From positions 1 to 64,000 of the forward strand of contig NZ_JACIJE010000002.1 in the NCBI RefSeq assembly GCF_014199195.1: a stretch of 64,000 nucleotides of DNA. Direction: 5' to 3'. How positions within the stretch are numbered: position 1 is the stretch's first letter; each line of letters opens with the position of its first letter. Position numbers and translations under genes: made by a program. Below are positions 23,913-32,348 of the stretch, piece after piece. Below the pieces are notes generated by a model that saw only the letters and a program-made list of their open reading frames with translations, ran no database searches and was not told the origin of the DNA. Source of the DNA: Neoroseomonas alkaliterrae (GTDB lineage: Bacteria; Pseudomonadota; Alphaproteobacteria; Acetobacterales; Acetobacteraceae).

Positions 23913-24557
23913 TCAGCGCGCCCAGAAGGGCGCGTTGCCCGCCGCGGCGGGCGGCTGGGAGGGCTGAGCCGCTGCCCAGGGCGGCGCGGCGCCGCCAGTG
24001 GCCGGGGCCGCCGGGCCGGGCGGCATGGGCTGCGCCGGCGCCGCCCCCATCAGCCGGGCGTAGTCGGCATGCTCGGGCCCGATGGCGGCGGCGATGACGT
24101 TGCGGCCCGGGCCGCGCGGATCGTCGCGGTCCTTCTCAAGCCCGATGCGGGCGACGAACTCCATCCCGTTGAGGTCGCCGTAGCCGCGGATGGTGCGCGC
24201 GGCGCGGGCGCGGTCGGAGCTGTCCTTCGCGGCGATGCCGCGCGCGCTCTCCAGGATCCCGCGGATCAGGGCGCGACCGCGGTTGGCGTAGGTGTCGTCC
24301 CCGCCCTGCGCGCCCTTCCCGCGGAGGCCGATGCGCGTGTAGACGCGCCGCCGCGCATGCGGCCCCTCCACGATCACCGCCTCGGTGTTGAGGTACTGCG
24401 CCTCGCTGGTGCGGCTCTGCGTGACCCAGCCCTCCGGACCGACGCCGCCGGGCCGGATGGTGAGGCGGACCTTCGCCAGCGTGCCGGCGGGAATGGGCTC
24501 GAAGGCGTCCTGCTGCGCCTCGGCGCCGTTGAAGTCGTGCGTGAAGTTGCCGGACAT
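23913..24557 (-). CDS. unknown protein of the phage recombination set
   Basis: 214 residues. It opens Phe-Thr-His-Asp-Phe-Asn-Gly-Ala-Glu-Ala-Gln with strands around Leu-Ala-Lys-Val-Arg-Leu-Thr-Ile and Tyr-Leu-Asn-Thr-Glu-Ala-Val-Ile-Val-Glu-Gly. It ends in a Pro/Ala/Gly-rich disordered tail (about 170-214) closing with Phe-Trp-Ala-Arg. The layout (beta-rich core plus flexible tail, next to a Sak4-type ATPase) recalls phage single-strand DNA-binding proteins and DUF669 proteins, but the tail lacks an acidic tip. Placed three bases after the ATPase gene. Function is inferred from position. Confidence 0.6.
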   Translation of the reverse strand: MSGNFTHDFNGAEAQQDAFEPIPAGTLAKVRLTIRPGGVGPEGWVTQSRTSEAQYLNTEAVIVEGPHARRRVYTRIGLRGKGAQGGDDTYANRGRALIRGILESARGIAAKDSSDRARAARTIRGYGDLNGMEFVARIGLEKDRDDPRGPGRNVIAAAIGPEHADYARLMGAAPAQPMPPGPAAPATGGAAPPWAAAQPSQPPAAAGNAPFWAR

Positions 24558-24560
24558 GGC

Positions 24561-25475
24561 TCAGCCCTCCTGCGCCGTCGTGCTGGTGGTGGGGGTCGCG
24601 GGCGCCGCCGCGAGCAGTGCGACCTGGAACTGCGCCGCGGGCGGCGAGGCGAGCGGACGGCGGATCTTCTCCATCAGCCGGCCGAGATGCGGCTCCTCGA
24701 TCGTCGCGAGACGACCGCTGCGGTCCTTCGCCGGGTAGCCGAAGGGATTGAGCGTGGTGCAGACGAAGGCGCGATACGGCGCCTCCTTCTCGCGCGGGAT
24801 CTCGGCGAGGGTGATGACCTCATCGACGATGCCCGGCAGCTCGAGCCCGGTCTTGCTGCCCTCGATCTGCAGCGAGAAGTACGGGCGGTTGAAGTCGTCG
24901 AGCTGCTTGTTGAGCAGGCCGACCAGCCAGACGTTCTTGTCCGGCGTGTGCTGGAGGTGCGTCAGCCAGCCGATCATCTCCTGGCCGAGCAGGCCGTAGG
25001 CGCCGCGCAGGTCGGGCTTGCCGCTGCGGTCGGAGACCGCCTGCGGCTGCCCTTTGCACCACTGGAGGCACAGGCGCGAGGCGACGGTGATGCTGTCCAC
25101 GAAGATGGTGTCGTACTTCGCCAGCTGCTCGGGGCTGCCGAAGGCGGCACAGACGCGCTCGTAGTGGGTCGTGTCGTAGGGCTGGTCCGGTCGCATCGCC
25201 GGGTTCGGCCCGCCGATCCAGCACGCCAGGTCGCGCGCCATCTCCCAGCTGCGCACGCGAACCTCGTCGCCGGGCCAGCCCTGCACGGCGAGTTCGCCGG
25301 CCTCGAGGTTGATGAACAGAGTCCGGCCCGCGTCCAGCGTCCAGAGCTGCGAGGTCTTGCCGATACCCGAGATGCCGATCAGCACGCCCTTGATGCCGCG
25401 CCGCTCGGCCATCCGCTCGTCGGCGGTGATGATGCGGAAGCCGCCCGGCGGCCGGCTGTCGAAGGGGGCGCTCAC
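24561..25475 (-). CDS. Sak4-like RecA-fold ATPase (recombination/annealing)
   Basis: 304 residues. Walker A Gly-Ile-Ser-Gly-Ile-Gly-Lys-Thr-Ser at 34-42, preceded by a strand (Gly-Val-Leu-Ile) and followed by Leu-Phe-Ile-Asn-Leu-Glu-Ala-Gly-Glu. Walker B Thr-Ile-Phe-Val-Asp-Ser near 125-130. The arrangement matches Sak4-type single-strand annealing ATPases of phages (also annotated AAA ATP-binding protein). Together with the exonuclease and putative SSB it would form a phage recombination pathway. Its start overlaps the preceding 100-aa gene by four bases. Confidence 0.82.
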   Translation of the reverse strand: MSAPFDSRPPGGFRIITADERMAERRGIKGVLIGISGIGKTSQLWTLDAGRTLFINLEAGELAVQGWPGDEVRVRSWEMARDLACWIGGPNPAMRPDQPYDTTHYERVCAAFGSPEQLAKYDTIFVDSITVASRLCLQWCKGQPQAVSDRSGKPDLRGAYGLLGQEMIGWLTHLQHTPDKNVWLVGLLNKQLDDFNRPYFSLQIEGSKTGLELPGIVDEVITLAEIPREKEAPYRAFVCTTLNPFGYPAKDRSGRLATIEEPHLGRLMEKIRRPLASPPAAQFQVALLAAAPATPTTSTTAQEG

Positions 25476-25774
25476 GTGCGGCGCTCCTCGAAGCGGGCGG
25501 CGGCCTCCACGGCCAGGTCCGCGCCGCGGGCACCGGCGCGGCGCGCGCGGTCGTGCAGCTGCTTCAGCGCGGTGACGCGGCGGTAGATCGCGTCCGCCTC
25601 GTCGCCGAGCGCCTGGATGGCGAAGGCGACGTCGTCCACCGTCGCGTCGGTGAGCGCCTTGCTGAGCGGCTGGCCGTACTCGCCGAGCTCGCCGGTGCGG
25701 AAGCTGTCCGGCAGGTCGGCCAGTGCGTAGGAGGACTCGCGGAGCCGCTGCAGCGGCGTCGTGGTCTTGAACAT
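25472..25774 (-). CDS. small helical prophage protein
   Basis: 100 residues. Nearly all helix: Pro-Leu-Gln-Arg-Leu-Arg-Glu-Ser, then Ala-Ile-Gln-Ala-Leu-Gly-Asp-Glu-Ala-Asp-Ala-Ile-Tyr, then a basic-acidic C-terminal helix that could be a coiled coil. No family recognised. It is the first gene of the recombination cluster, 147 bases downstream of the HTH gene's stop and overlapping the ATPase gene by four bases. Confidence 0.6.
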   Translation of the reverse strand: MFKTTTPLQRLRESSYALADLPDSFRTGELGEYGQPLSKALTDATVDDVAFAIQALGDEADAIYRRVTALKQLHDRARRAGARGADLAVEAAARFEERRT

Positions 25775-25921
25775 GGGAGCTCGACTCCTTCGTCGTCGCG
25801 CTCCTGGTCCGTCGATGGAGGTGCTGCCGGGCCCCGACGCGGCGGAGCAGACCGTCCCGGTGTTTCCGCCTCGCGGCGGTGTTGCATTCCCAGGAAGACC
25901 CGGCAGGAAAGCCGGGCGCGG

Positions 25922-26134
25922 TCAGGCGGCGTTGCGGGCGTCGGAAACGGCGGAGCTGGAGGTGCGCAGCTGCGCCGCCTCGTACGCCTCGATGTCCTCG
26001 AGGCGATAGGCGACGCGGCCGCCGATCTTGAGGAAGCGCGGCCCCTGGCCGAGCCAGCGCCAGCGCTCCAGCGTGCGCGGGCTGATATTCCAGCGGCGAG
26101 CCAGATCGGCCTGGTGCAGATGCCTGACGGACAT
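25922..26134 (-). CDS. AlpA/excisionase-like HTH protein
   Basis: 70 residues from ATG 26134. Helix-turn-helix of the MerR/AlpA class: Gln-Ala-Asp-Leu-Ala-Arg-Arg-Trp-Asn-Ile-Ser-Pro-Arg-Thr-Leu-Glu-Arg-Trp-Arg-Trp, followed by the wing Gly-Pro-Arg-Phe-Leu-Lys-Ile-Gly-Gly-Arg-Val-Ala-Tyr-Arg. This is typical of phage excisionases and small transcription activators. It stands alone, 92 bases after the unknown 310-aa gene stop and upstream of the recombination genes, so it may regulate them or act with the serine recombinase in excision. Confidence 0.82.
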   Translation of the reverse strand: MSVRHLHQADLARRWNISPRTLERWRWLGQGPRFLKIGGRVAYRLEDIEAYEAAQLRTSSSAVSDARNAA

Positions 26135-26226
26135 GGCGACTTCCCTCGAAGACCTGCGGGGAAGGTCGCGCCGAGGCAGGCAGAAAACCGAGCCGGCGAT
26201 CGGCAGAAGAAGCGGCAGAAATTCGG

Positions 26227-27159
26227 TTAGGGCTCGAACCCCCAGAGGCCCCCGTCGCTCTTCAGGAACGGCGCCAGCCGTGACCACTTCGCCTTGCCGA
26301 AGAAGGTCTGCAGGCTGTGGTGGTGGGTCAGGTCCCGTGCGCGGAGGCGGGTGCCCGCATAGAAGGCGTCGACCAGTTTCCGTATGGCCTCCTTCTGCGC
26401 TTCACTCCGGAAAAGGATTGGGTCGCCATCGTTGATCGAGAGCTTGGTGCCGTCAGGGGACAGGACCAGCGGCCCCGCCGCAACTGGCGGCACTCCCCGA
26501 AGCCGGGCGTCGAGGATGTCGGGGCTGACGGCGAGACGGTCCGGAGCGGCGAGTACGTCGTGCAGGGCCACCACGACGGCCCCCGGAATGGCGACGTTGG
26601 TCAGGCGGGCCGGGCGCGTGCTCGTGAGGATCACCCGCTGGCGGGTGTTTGGTCGGGCTCGAGCTGCTTCGGCGACCTGCCGATTGACCGCGGGATCGCC
26701 GAGGCGGCGTGTGAACCAAAGCGGGTCGCGCTCGCGACGACGCCCAATACGCACATCGCCGAGCTCCCACAGCAATCCATCGACGAGGGGAAAGGCTGGC
26801 CGATTGCGCGGCCGGTCCAGGCGTTCGGCAACGGCATCGAGGACCACGTCGATATCGACGCGGTGCCGCACCAACCGTTCCCGAGGCACAGCCACCGGCC
26901 CCACGGCGGGACTGAAATAGGCGAACCCCCCAGCCGCTTCGGACCAGATGAGCGAAACCGGCGTGTCCTCGTGATCGGCCAGGGATGCGCTGACCGCTTC
27001 ATGGTCATGCGGCACGAGCAGGCCGGCCGCCTTCAGCAGCGCCGCGGCTCGGGGGCCTAGCTCTGCCGCAGCGCCGGACAACAGCGGCTCCCGAAGCTCA
27101 AGGATCTCAAGGATTAGGTCCACCGCCTCGGCATCGAGCGGCGGCTGGCCCTCAGACAT
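26227..27159 (-). CDS. unrecognised protein B of the XRE-ImmA module
   Basis: 310 residues from ATG 27159, which overlaps protein A's stop by eight bases; an earlier in-frame start would lie deep inside protein A. The N-terminal 60 residues are helical and acidic. The middle has strands (Val-Ser-Leu-Ile-Trp-Ser; Phe-Ala-Tyr-Phe-Ser-Pro). The last 75 residues (Thr-Lys-Leu-Ser-Ile-Asn-Asp-Gly, Lys-Glu-Ala-Ile-Arg-Lys-Leu-Val-Asp-Ala, Trp-Ser-Arg-Leu-Ala-Pro-Phe-Leu) read like a winged-helix domain. No known family. It is the last gene of a four-gene run starting at the XRE regulator, so it may be its effector or co-regulator. Confidence 0.65.
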   Translation of the reverse strand: MSEGQPPLDAEAVDLILEILELREPLLSGAAAELGPRAAALLKAAGLLVPHDHEAVSASLADHEDTPVSLIWSEAAGGFAYFSPAVGPVAVPRERLVRHRVDIDVVLDAVAERLDRPRNRPAFPLVDGLLWELGDVRIGRRRERDPLWFTRRLGDPAVNRQVAEAARARPNTRQRVILTSTRPARLTNVAIPGAVVVALHDVLAAPDRLAVSPDILDARLRGVPPVAAGPLVLSPDGTKLSINDGDPILFRSEAQKEAIRKLVDAFYAGTRLRARDLTHHHSLQTFFGKAKWSRLAPFLKSDGGLWGFEP

Positions 27160-28318
27160 CGCGCAGCAGCCGCCAGCGCCGGAGGTACTTCTCCCCGATG
27201 ATGCGCTCGCGCTCGGTGCGGTCCTTGAGATCGCAGCCCTTCGGCATGGTGATGGTGACCGGCAGGGTGCGGCCGCCACGGGTCCCGGGCGCCGCGCGGA
27301 ACTTGATGGTGAGCCGCACCACAGTGATGGCATAGCCCTCGATGCCATGCTCCTGGCCCCTCAAGCAGTCCGCGGCGGCCTGCCAGATCGTGGAGTCGTC
27401 GCCGCGCATGCACTCGACGGTGATGCGCCTTCCCTGAGTCTCGTAGGGCATCAGCTTCATCATGGTGATGCGCACCGATTCGATGCCGTCCTCCGGGTCG
27501 GTCGGGAAGTCGAAGGGCTGCCGGAGGCGATCGAGGCTGAATTGACGGATGGGCAGCCGCTCCCCCTGGAAGGCCGTGCCCAGGAGATGCTCGGCGAACA
27601 GCCGGACGAGGTCCTCGCGGGTCTCCCGGGCCGCGGCGACCACCTCGATCGCCCCCGTCGCCGGCTCATAGGTCAAGGCCGCCTCGACCACCGGCTTGTG
27701 GGGGCGGCGCGAGAGCCTGCCGTCCACGAATTCGAGGACGTCGCCCGCGCGTCCCTCCCGGTAGACGGCGGCCTGGACCAGCGCCGCGTCAGGGCCTTCG
27801 AGCATCGGGCGGGAGCGATCGCAGATCTCGACCTCGACGTTCGCGCTGCCGAAGCGCTCCGCGACGGCCTGCCGGAACGCTTCGACGGCGGCGCCGCCGC
27901 GCGCGACGGTGAGGTGCGGCCGACCGGCGAAGCCGTCCCACATGCGGCCGAAGCGCTTCTCGTCGGCGAAGCGGACCTCCTCGGCGTGGCGGAAGGTGGT
28001 CTGGTCGTGCAGGAACACCCACAGGGCCCGCGCATGACCGTTCTCCATCCCGTCGAGCAGCTCGTGGTGGGGGCACACCGAATAGATCGCCGCCTGGCCC
28101 GGCTCGTCGGCCATGGCGCCCACCCGCTCGGCGTCGTTCATCACCCGCAGCCGATCGGCCTCGTCCATGGCGTCCACCGCGCGGAGGAGCGGCGCCGCGA
28201 TCGCGCCGGCCGGGCCGTCCCAGGGGATCTCCGCCGGCAGGGGGGCGGCGAGGGTGCTGAAGTAGCTGCGCAGCGACGTCGGCGGGGTGCTGCGGATGAA
28301 GCTCGCCAAGGTGAGCAT
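27152..28318 (-). CDS. unrecognised protein A of the XRE-ImmA module
   Basis: 388 residues from ATG 28318 (Met-Leu-Thr-Leu-Ala-Ser-Phe-Ile-Arg); a start 17 codons earlier at 28369 is possible. Visible features: a Cys-Pro-His-His (about residue 82), an aromatic Leu-Trp-Val-Phe-Leu-His-Asp-Gln strand, and repeated alpha-beta segments (His-Leu-Thr-Val-Ala; Val-Glu-Val-Glu-Ile-Cys; Ile-Glu-Val-Val-Ala-Ala-Ala). The C-terminal half (Thr-Ile-Lys-Phe-Arg-Ala, Leu-Pro-Val-Thr-Ile-Thr-Met-Pro-Lys) is beta-rich. No catalytic signature or known family. It follows ImmA after about 120 bases and overlaps protein B. Confidence 0.7.
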   Translation of the reverse strand: MLTLASFIRSTPPTSLRSYFSTLAAPLPAEIPWDGPAGAIAAPLLRAVDAMDEADRLRVMNDAERVGAMADEPGQAAIYSVCPHHELLDGMENGHARALWVFLHDQTTFRHAEEVRFADEKRFGRMWDGFAGRPHLTVARGGAAVEAFRQAVAERFGSANVEVEICDRSRPMLEGPDAALVQAAVYREGRAGDVLEFVDGRLSRRPHKPVVEAALTYEPATGAIEVVAAARETREDLVRLFAEHLLGTAFQGERLPIRQFSLDRLRQPFDFPTDPEDGIESVRITMMKLMPYETQGRRITVECMRGDDSTIWQAAADCLRGQEHGIEGYAITVVRLTIKFRAAPGTRGGRTLPVTITMPKGCDLKDRTERERIIGEKYLRRWRLLRDV

Positions 28319-28438
28319 GCTCGGACTCCGATGGGCGAATCGCGCCGGGTCATCCGGCGATCCGCTCATTGCCGTATCAAAGGGACGGCAGCGAAATCAA
28401 CCGCAATTCTACGCGGAGTGGCGTAGCGGCGCCGGCGC

Positions 28439-29158
28439 TCAGTCGAACAGCGTCGGCGCCCGGCGCTCCGTGGTCAGGAAGTCCAGCTTGAGGAGGCGGA
28501 CCCGCGCCGCGTCCGGGGAGACCCGGAAGGCCTCGACCACCCGCCCGACCATCTCCGCCGCGAGCGGCGATTCGACGTGCACGGCGGCGTGGATGCCGCG
28601 GGGGACGCAGAGCTCCGCCACCAGGCGGCCGAGGACGGAGCGCGGCATCAGGATGGCGCCACTGACGTAGCCCGCCTGCCACTCCATCCAGTCCACCTCG
28701 CGGGCCTCCAGGATGGAGTCCCGCTTGCAGATCGCCTTCGCCTCCGGGTCGGCGCGGTCGAACAGGCCACCGCGGGAGAACCGCTCGGCCCAGAGGGCGC
28801 GATGGAACTGGGCGTGGCCGAGCTCGTGCGCCAGCGTCGTCCGCAGCCGGTTCTCGCGCCTCGGGTCCGAGGACAGGCGCTCGGACACCGCCACCGCCGG
28901 CAGCTCGTCCGGGAAGAACTCGGTCATGCCCTCGACGTCCTCGCCGTGGGCGGACAGGTCGGCGTAGAGGTCGAGGCTGGAAGTGTACCGCTCCACCAGC
29001 ACCGTGAGGTCATCGGTCGAGATCGGGTACCGCGCCTCGCCGTACCGGCCGCGGAGGAAGGTGCCGACGATCGCCTCGCACTCCCGGTCGAGCTCCTCCC
29101 GGCTGAAGTGCGGGCGCCGGCCGAATCGGCCGGATCTGTCGGGCACCCAAGCCACCAT
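28439..29158 (-). CDS. ImmA/IrrE family metallopeptidase
   Basis: 239 residues. The zinc site His-Glu-Leu-Gly-His lies near residue 112 within Thr-Leu-Ala-His-Glu-Leu-Gly-His-Ala-Gln-Phe-His. The downstream Glu of Trp-Met-Glu-Trp-Gln-Ala fits the family's third zinc ligand region (usually Glu-x-x-Ala-x-x-Phe/Tyr-Ala). ImmA-type peptidases cleave a paired XRE repressor on damage or signalling and so release the repressed operon. Its gene starts 11 bases after the XRE gene stop, the classic pairing. A C-terminal winged-helix-like part (about 190-239) may sense the signal. Confidence 0.88.
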   Translation of the reverse strand: MVAWVPDRSGRFGRRPHFSREELDRECEAIVGTFLRGRYGEARYPISTDDLTVLVERYTSSLDLYADLSAHGEDVEGMTEFFPDELPAVAVSERLSSDPRRENRLRTTLAHELGHAQFHRALWAERFSRGGLFDRADPEAKAICKRDSILEAREVDWMEWQAGYVSGAILMPRSVLGRLVAELCVPRGIHAAVHVESPLAAEMVGRVVEAFRVSPDAARVRLLKLDFLTTERRAPTLFD

Positions 29159-29169
29159 GCGCCACCCCC

Positions 29170-29496
29170 TCAGTTCGACACGCTCTTCCGGAAGTTCCGG
29201 AACGCCGCGGCGACCTTGTCAGGATCGCGGGCCTTCAGCCGCACCTCGTCGGGGATCTTGCCGGCCAGCACGAAGAGGTAGTTCTCGTCGACGCCCAGGG
29301 CCCTCGCGAACTGGCGGATCAGGTGGTCCGAGCTCGGGCTGCGCCGGTCGTGCTCGATGTCGTTCAGGTACTGGGGCGAGATCGGTCCGGAGCCGTCGTC
29401 CTTCAGCACGGACGCCGCCAGGTCCTTCTGGCTGATGCCCTTCTCCTTGCGGGCCGCCACGATGGCCTTGCCCAGCGTCGTCGCCCGCGACGTCAT
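29170..29496 (-). CDS. XRE-family repressor-like HTH protein
   Basis: 108 residues. HTH at about 8-70: Leu-Gly-Lys-Ala-Ile-Val-Ala-Ala-Arg-Lys-Glu-Lys-Gly-Ile-Ser-Gln-Lys-Asp-Leu-Ala, then Ile-Ser-Pro-Gln-Tyr-Leu-Asn-Asp-Ile-Glu, typical XRE/Cro. The C-terminal 35 residues are charged and helical and could carry the ImmA cleavage region. It is the first gene of the leftward operon and faces the rightward recombinase operon across a 257-base gap, so it probably controls both, acting as the prophage repressor. Confidence 0.88.
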   Translation of the reverse strand: MTSRATTLGKAIVAARKEKGISQKDLAASVLKDDGSGPISPQYLNDIEHDRRSPSSDHLIRQFARALGVDENYLFVLAGKIPDEVRLKARDPDKVAAAFRNFRKSVSN

Positions 29497-29753
29497 CGCG
29501 CGTCCATCCCGCGGCTTCCCATCCTACGGTGCTTCGCGGATTGACGTATCTTGGCTGGCGGCTCCGAGGTCAAGCAGGGATTAGGAGCCCGCCGGGAGGC
29601 GATGGCCGCGACTCGGGCTGCCGGCCCGGGAGCGAGGCGGGCGGCGGGTGCGAGGGAGGCTGCGCACGGCTGCCTTCTTCTTCGCTGTGGTTCGCTAAGA
29701 GATTGTTTTGGCTATCCAAATTGGCCGGTCAGGGTGATCTTGGGTGCGAACCG
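29497..29753. promoter_or_regulatory. divergent control region of XRE and recombinase operons
   Basis: No gene. It separates the leftward XRE operon from the rightward recombinase operon. Visible elements are GGTTCGC at 29689-29695; an inverted repeat TTTGG-ctat-CCAAA at 29707-29720; and GGTGCGAACC at 29743-29752, directly before ATG 29754. The 10-mer also occurs twice at 16.99-17.08 kb, so these are candidate operators for the XRE protein or another phage regulator. The last 70 bases are AT-richer than their surroundings, as expected for a promoter. Confidence 0.55.
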
Positions 29754-29974
29754 ATGATCCCGAGCCCCTCACCCCACTCCGCCGCCCTGCAGCACCTCCC
29801 GCCGCACCTCCGCGAGGTCTGCGCCCTCCTGGCCGCCGGCCTGCTGCGGCTGCGCAGCCGCGCCGCCGAGGAACTGGCGCGCGACGCCGCCGAGGCCCGG
29901 GACCGGGGAGAGGTTCGCCTACACTCCGCGCCCCGGCAGCGCCGTCATGCCAACCCGACTCGTCGGAGACAGGC

Positions 29975-29978
<4 letters not shown>
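29754..29978 (+). CDS. small protein preceding DUF2924
   Basis: 74 residues from ATG 29754. A leucine/alanine-rich helix (His-Leu-Pro-Pro-His-Leu-Arg-Glu-Val-Cys-Ala-Leu-Leu) is followed by Leu-Arg-Ser-Arg-Ala-Ala-Glu-Glu and a basic tail ending Arg-Arg-Arg-Gln-Ala. I recognise it as the small protein that usually precedes DUF2924 and a large serine recombinase in alphaproteobacterial phages. Its stop overlaps the DUF2924 ATG (ATGA). Function unknown; a recombination cofactor is plausible. The longer frame upstream runs through the operator region and is not used. Confidence 0.65.
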
Positions 29979-30483
<505 letters not shown>

Positions 30484-30487
<4 letters not shown>

Positions 30488-31833
30488 GGCGGAAGGCCAC
30501 CGCCGCGGCCCACGCCGGCACGCCGGCCACGGTGAAGAAGCTCCGCTGCGCCGTCTACACCCGGAAATCGACCGAGGAGGGGCTGGAGAAGGAGTTCAAC
30601 AGCCTCGACGCCCAGCGCGACGCCTGCGAGGCCTTCATCGCCAGCCAGCGCGCCGAGGGTTGGGTGTTGGTGCCGGACCACTACGACGATGGCGGCGTCT
30701 CTGGCGGCACCCTGGAGCGCCCCGCCCTGCAACGCTTGCTGCGCGACATCGAGGCCGGCCGGGTCGACGTGGTGGTGGTCTACAAGATCGACCGCCTGTC
30801 CCGTTCCCTCATGCACTTCGCCAAGCTGGTCGAGGTGTTCGACGCGCACAGCGTCACCTTCGTCTCGGTGACGCAGAGCTTCAACACCACCACCTCCATG
30901 GGCCGGCTGACGCTCAACATCCTGCTCAGTTTCGCCCAGTTCGAACGCGAGGTGATCGGCGAGCGGGTGCGCGACAAGATCGCCGCCTCGAAGGCCCGCG
31001 GCATGTGGATGGGCGGCTCGGTCCCGCTCGGCTACGAGGTGCGCGACCGCAAGCTGGCGGTGAACGAGGACGAGGCGGCGCGGGCGCGACGGGCGTTCGA
31101 GCTCTTCGCCGAGACCGGCTCCGGGGTGGAGGCCGTCCGGCGGCTGCGCGCGGAGGGCGTGCTGACCAAGACCGGCCGGCCCTTCGACAAGGGGGCGCTC
31201 TACCGGCTGCTGAACAACCGGACCTTCCTCGGCGAGGTGACCCACAAGGGGAAGGTCCATCCCGGCGAGCACCGGGCCATCGTGCCCAGGGAGCTGTGGG
31301 ACCGGGTCCACGTCATCCTGCAGGAGAGCCCGCGGGTCCGCGCCAACCGGAACCGCCGGCAGACCCCGGCCCTGCTCAGGGGCCTCATCTTCGGGCCGGA
31401 CGGCCGGGCCATGTCGCCCACCCACACCCGGCGGCGGGGGCGGCTCTACCGCTACTACGTCAGCCAGGCCGTGCTGAAGGGCGAGACCAGCGACTGCCCG
31501 GTCCGGCGCCTGCCGGCGGCCGAGATCGAGGCCGCGGTGGTGGACCAGGTCCGGGCGCTGCTGCGCCAGCCCGAGGTGGTGGTCGGCACTTGGCGGGCGG
31601 CGCGGGCCGAGGCGCTGGACCTGACCGAGGCCGAGACCCTGGCCGTCCTGGAGCGGCTGGACCCGCTGTGGGACGAGCTGTTCCCGGCCGAGCAGGCGCG
31701 CATCGTCCGGCTGCTGGTGGAGCGGGTCGACATCAGCGGCGCCGGTGCTGACGTCCGCCTTCGGCTAGAGGGGTTGGCCAGTCTAGTGCGCGACCTCGGC
31801 GGCATCGGGGCCGACACGCGGAGGGCGGCGTGA
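30484..31833 (+). CDS. large serine recombinase (probable integrase)
   Basis: 449 residues. Resolvase domain about 19-165 with the catalytic Ser at 29 (Val-Tyr-Thr-Arg-Lys-Ser-Thr) and Lys-Ile-Asp-Arg-Leu-Ser-Arg-Ser near 100. A recombinase domain follows (about 185-290; Gly-Tyr-Glu-Val-Arg, Leu-Asn-Asn-Arg-Thr-Phe-Leu-Gly-Glu). The zinc-ribbon region (about 300-345) is present in outline but has lost the usual cysteines; only one Cys (Asp-Cys-Pro) is left. It inserts or excises the element at attachment sites. ATG overlaps the DUF2924 stop. As the only integrase seen, it probably belongs to the prophage. Confidence 0.92.
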
Positions 31834-32225
31834 CGGCGGCCACCAGCATCACGGTCCGCGTGCCACTGGTGATCCGCCGGCGCGGTGGGCGGAAGCTGGT
31901 GGTCACGCCGGACGGCGGCGCGCCTGGCGCCGCGCCGGCGCGACTGCGGGCCGACCCGGCCCTGGTCAAGGCACTGGCCCGGGCGTTCCGGTACCGGAGG
32001 CTGCTGGACCAGGGGCGCTACGGCTCGATCAGCGAGATGGCCACCGCCGAGCGAATCGACCGCGGCTACCTCGGCCGCCTCCTGCAGATCACGCTGCTCG
32101 CGCCGGACATCGTGGAGGCAATCCTGGACGGGCGGCAGCCGGACGGGCTGGGGCTGCCTCAACTCCTGAGGGTGCTACCCGTGCAATGGGAAGCGCAGCG
32201 ACAGCTTGCCCGGGGAGCTGGATAG
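31830..32225 (+). CDS. small HTH protein following the recombinase
   Basis: 131 residues. N-terminal beta strands (Ile-Thr-Val-Arg-Val-Pro-Leu-Val-Ile-Arg-Arg) come before Leu-Val-Lys-Ala-Leu-Ala-Arg-Ala-Phe-Arg-Tyr. A helix-turn-helix follows: Gly-Ser-Ile-Ser-Glu-Met-Ala-Thr-Ala-Glu-Arg-Ile-Asp-Arg-Gly-Tyr-Leu-Gly-Arg-Leu. It matches the small phage-related protein that usually follows the DUF2924-recombinase pair and overlaps the recombinase stop by four bases. It may act as directionality factor or regulator; not shown. Confidence 0.75.
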   Translation: MTAATSITVRVPLVIRRRGGRKLVVTPDGGAPGAAPARLRADPALVKALARAFRYRRLLDQGRYGSISEMATAERIDRGYLGRLLQITLLAPDIVEAILDGRQPDGLGLPQLLRVLPVQWEAQRQLARGAG

Positions 32226-32348
32226 GGGACACCGGCAGGGAGCGGCGCTACCCGCCCGCAACCCGAGGGGTATAGCCTCGACCGATCTGCAATCTTCCGG
32301 TAAGCGTGCTTGCTGGCACGGAGTCCGCTCTACGGATCATGAGCAGGC
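32226..32348 (+). promoter_or_regulatory. leader of the defence operon with inverted repeat
   Basis: A 123-base gap between the recombinase set and the ATPase gene. It contains an inverted repeat CGAGG-N7-CCTCG at 32264-32280, whose spacer holds the AT-rich GTATA. No clear -35/-10 pair could be assigned. Probably the operon's own promoter region; the repeat could be an operator. Confidence 0.35.
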
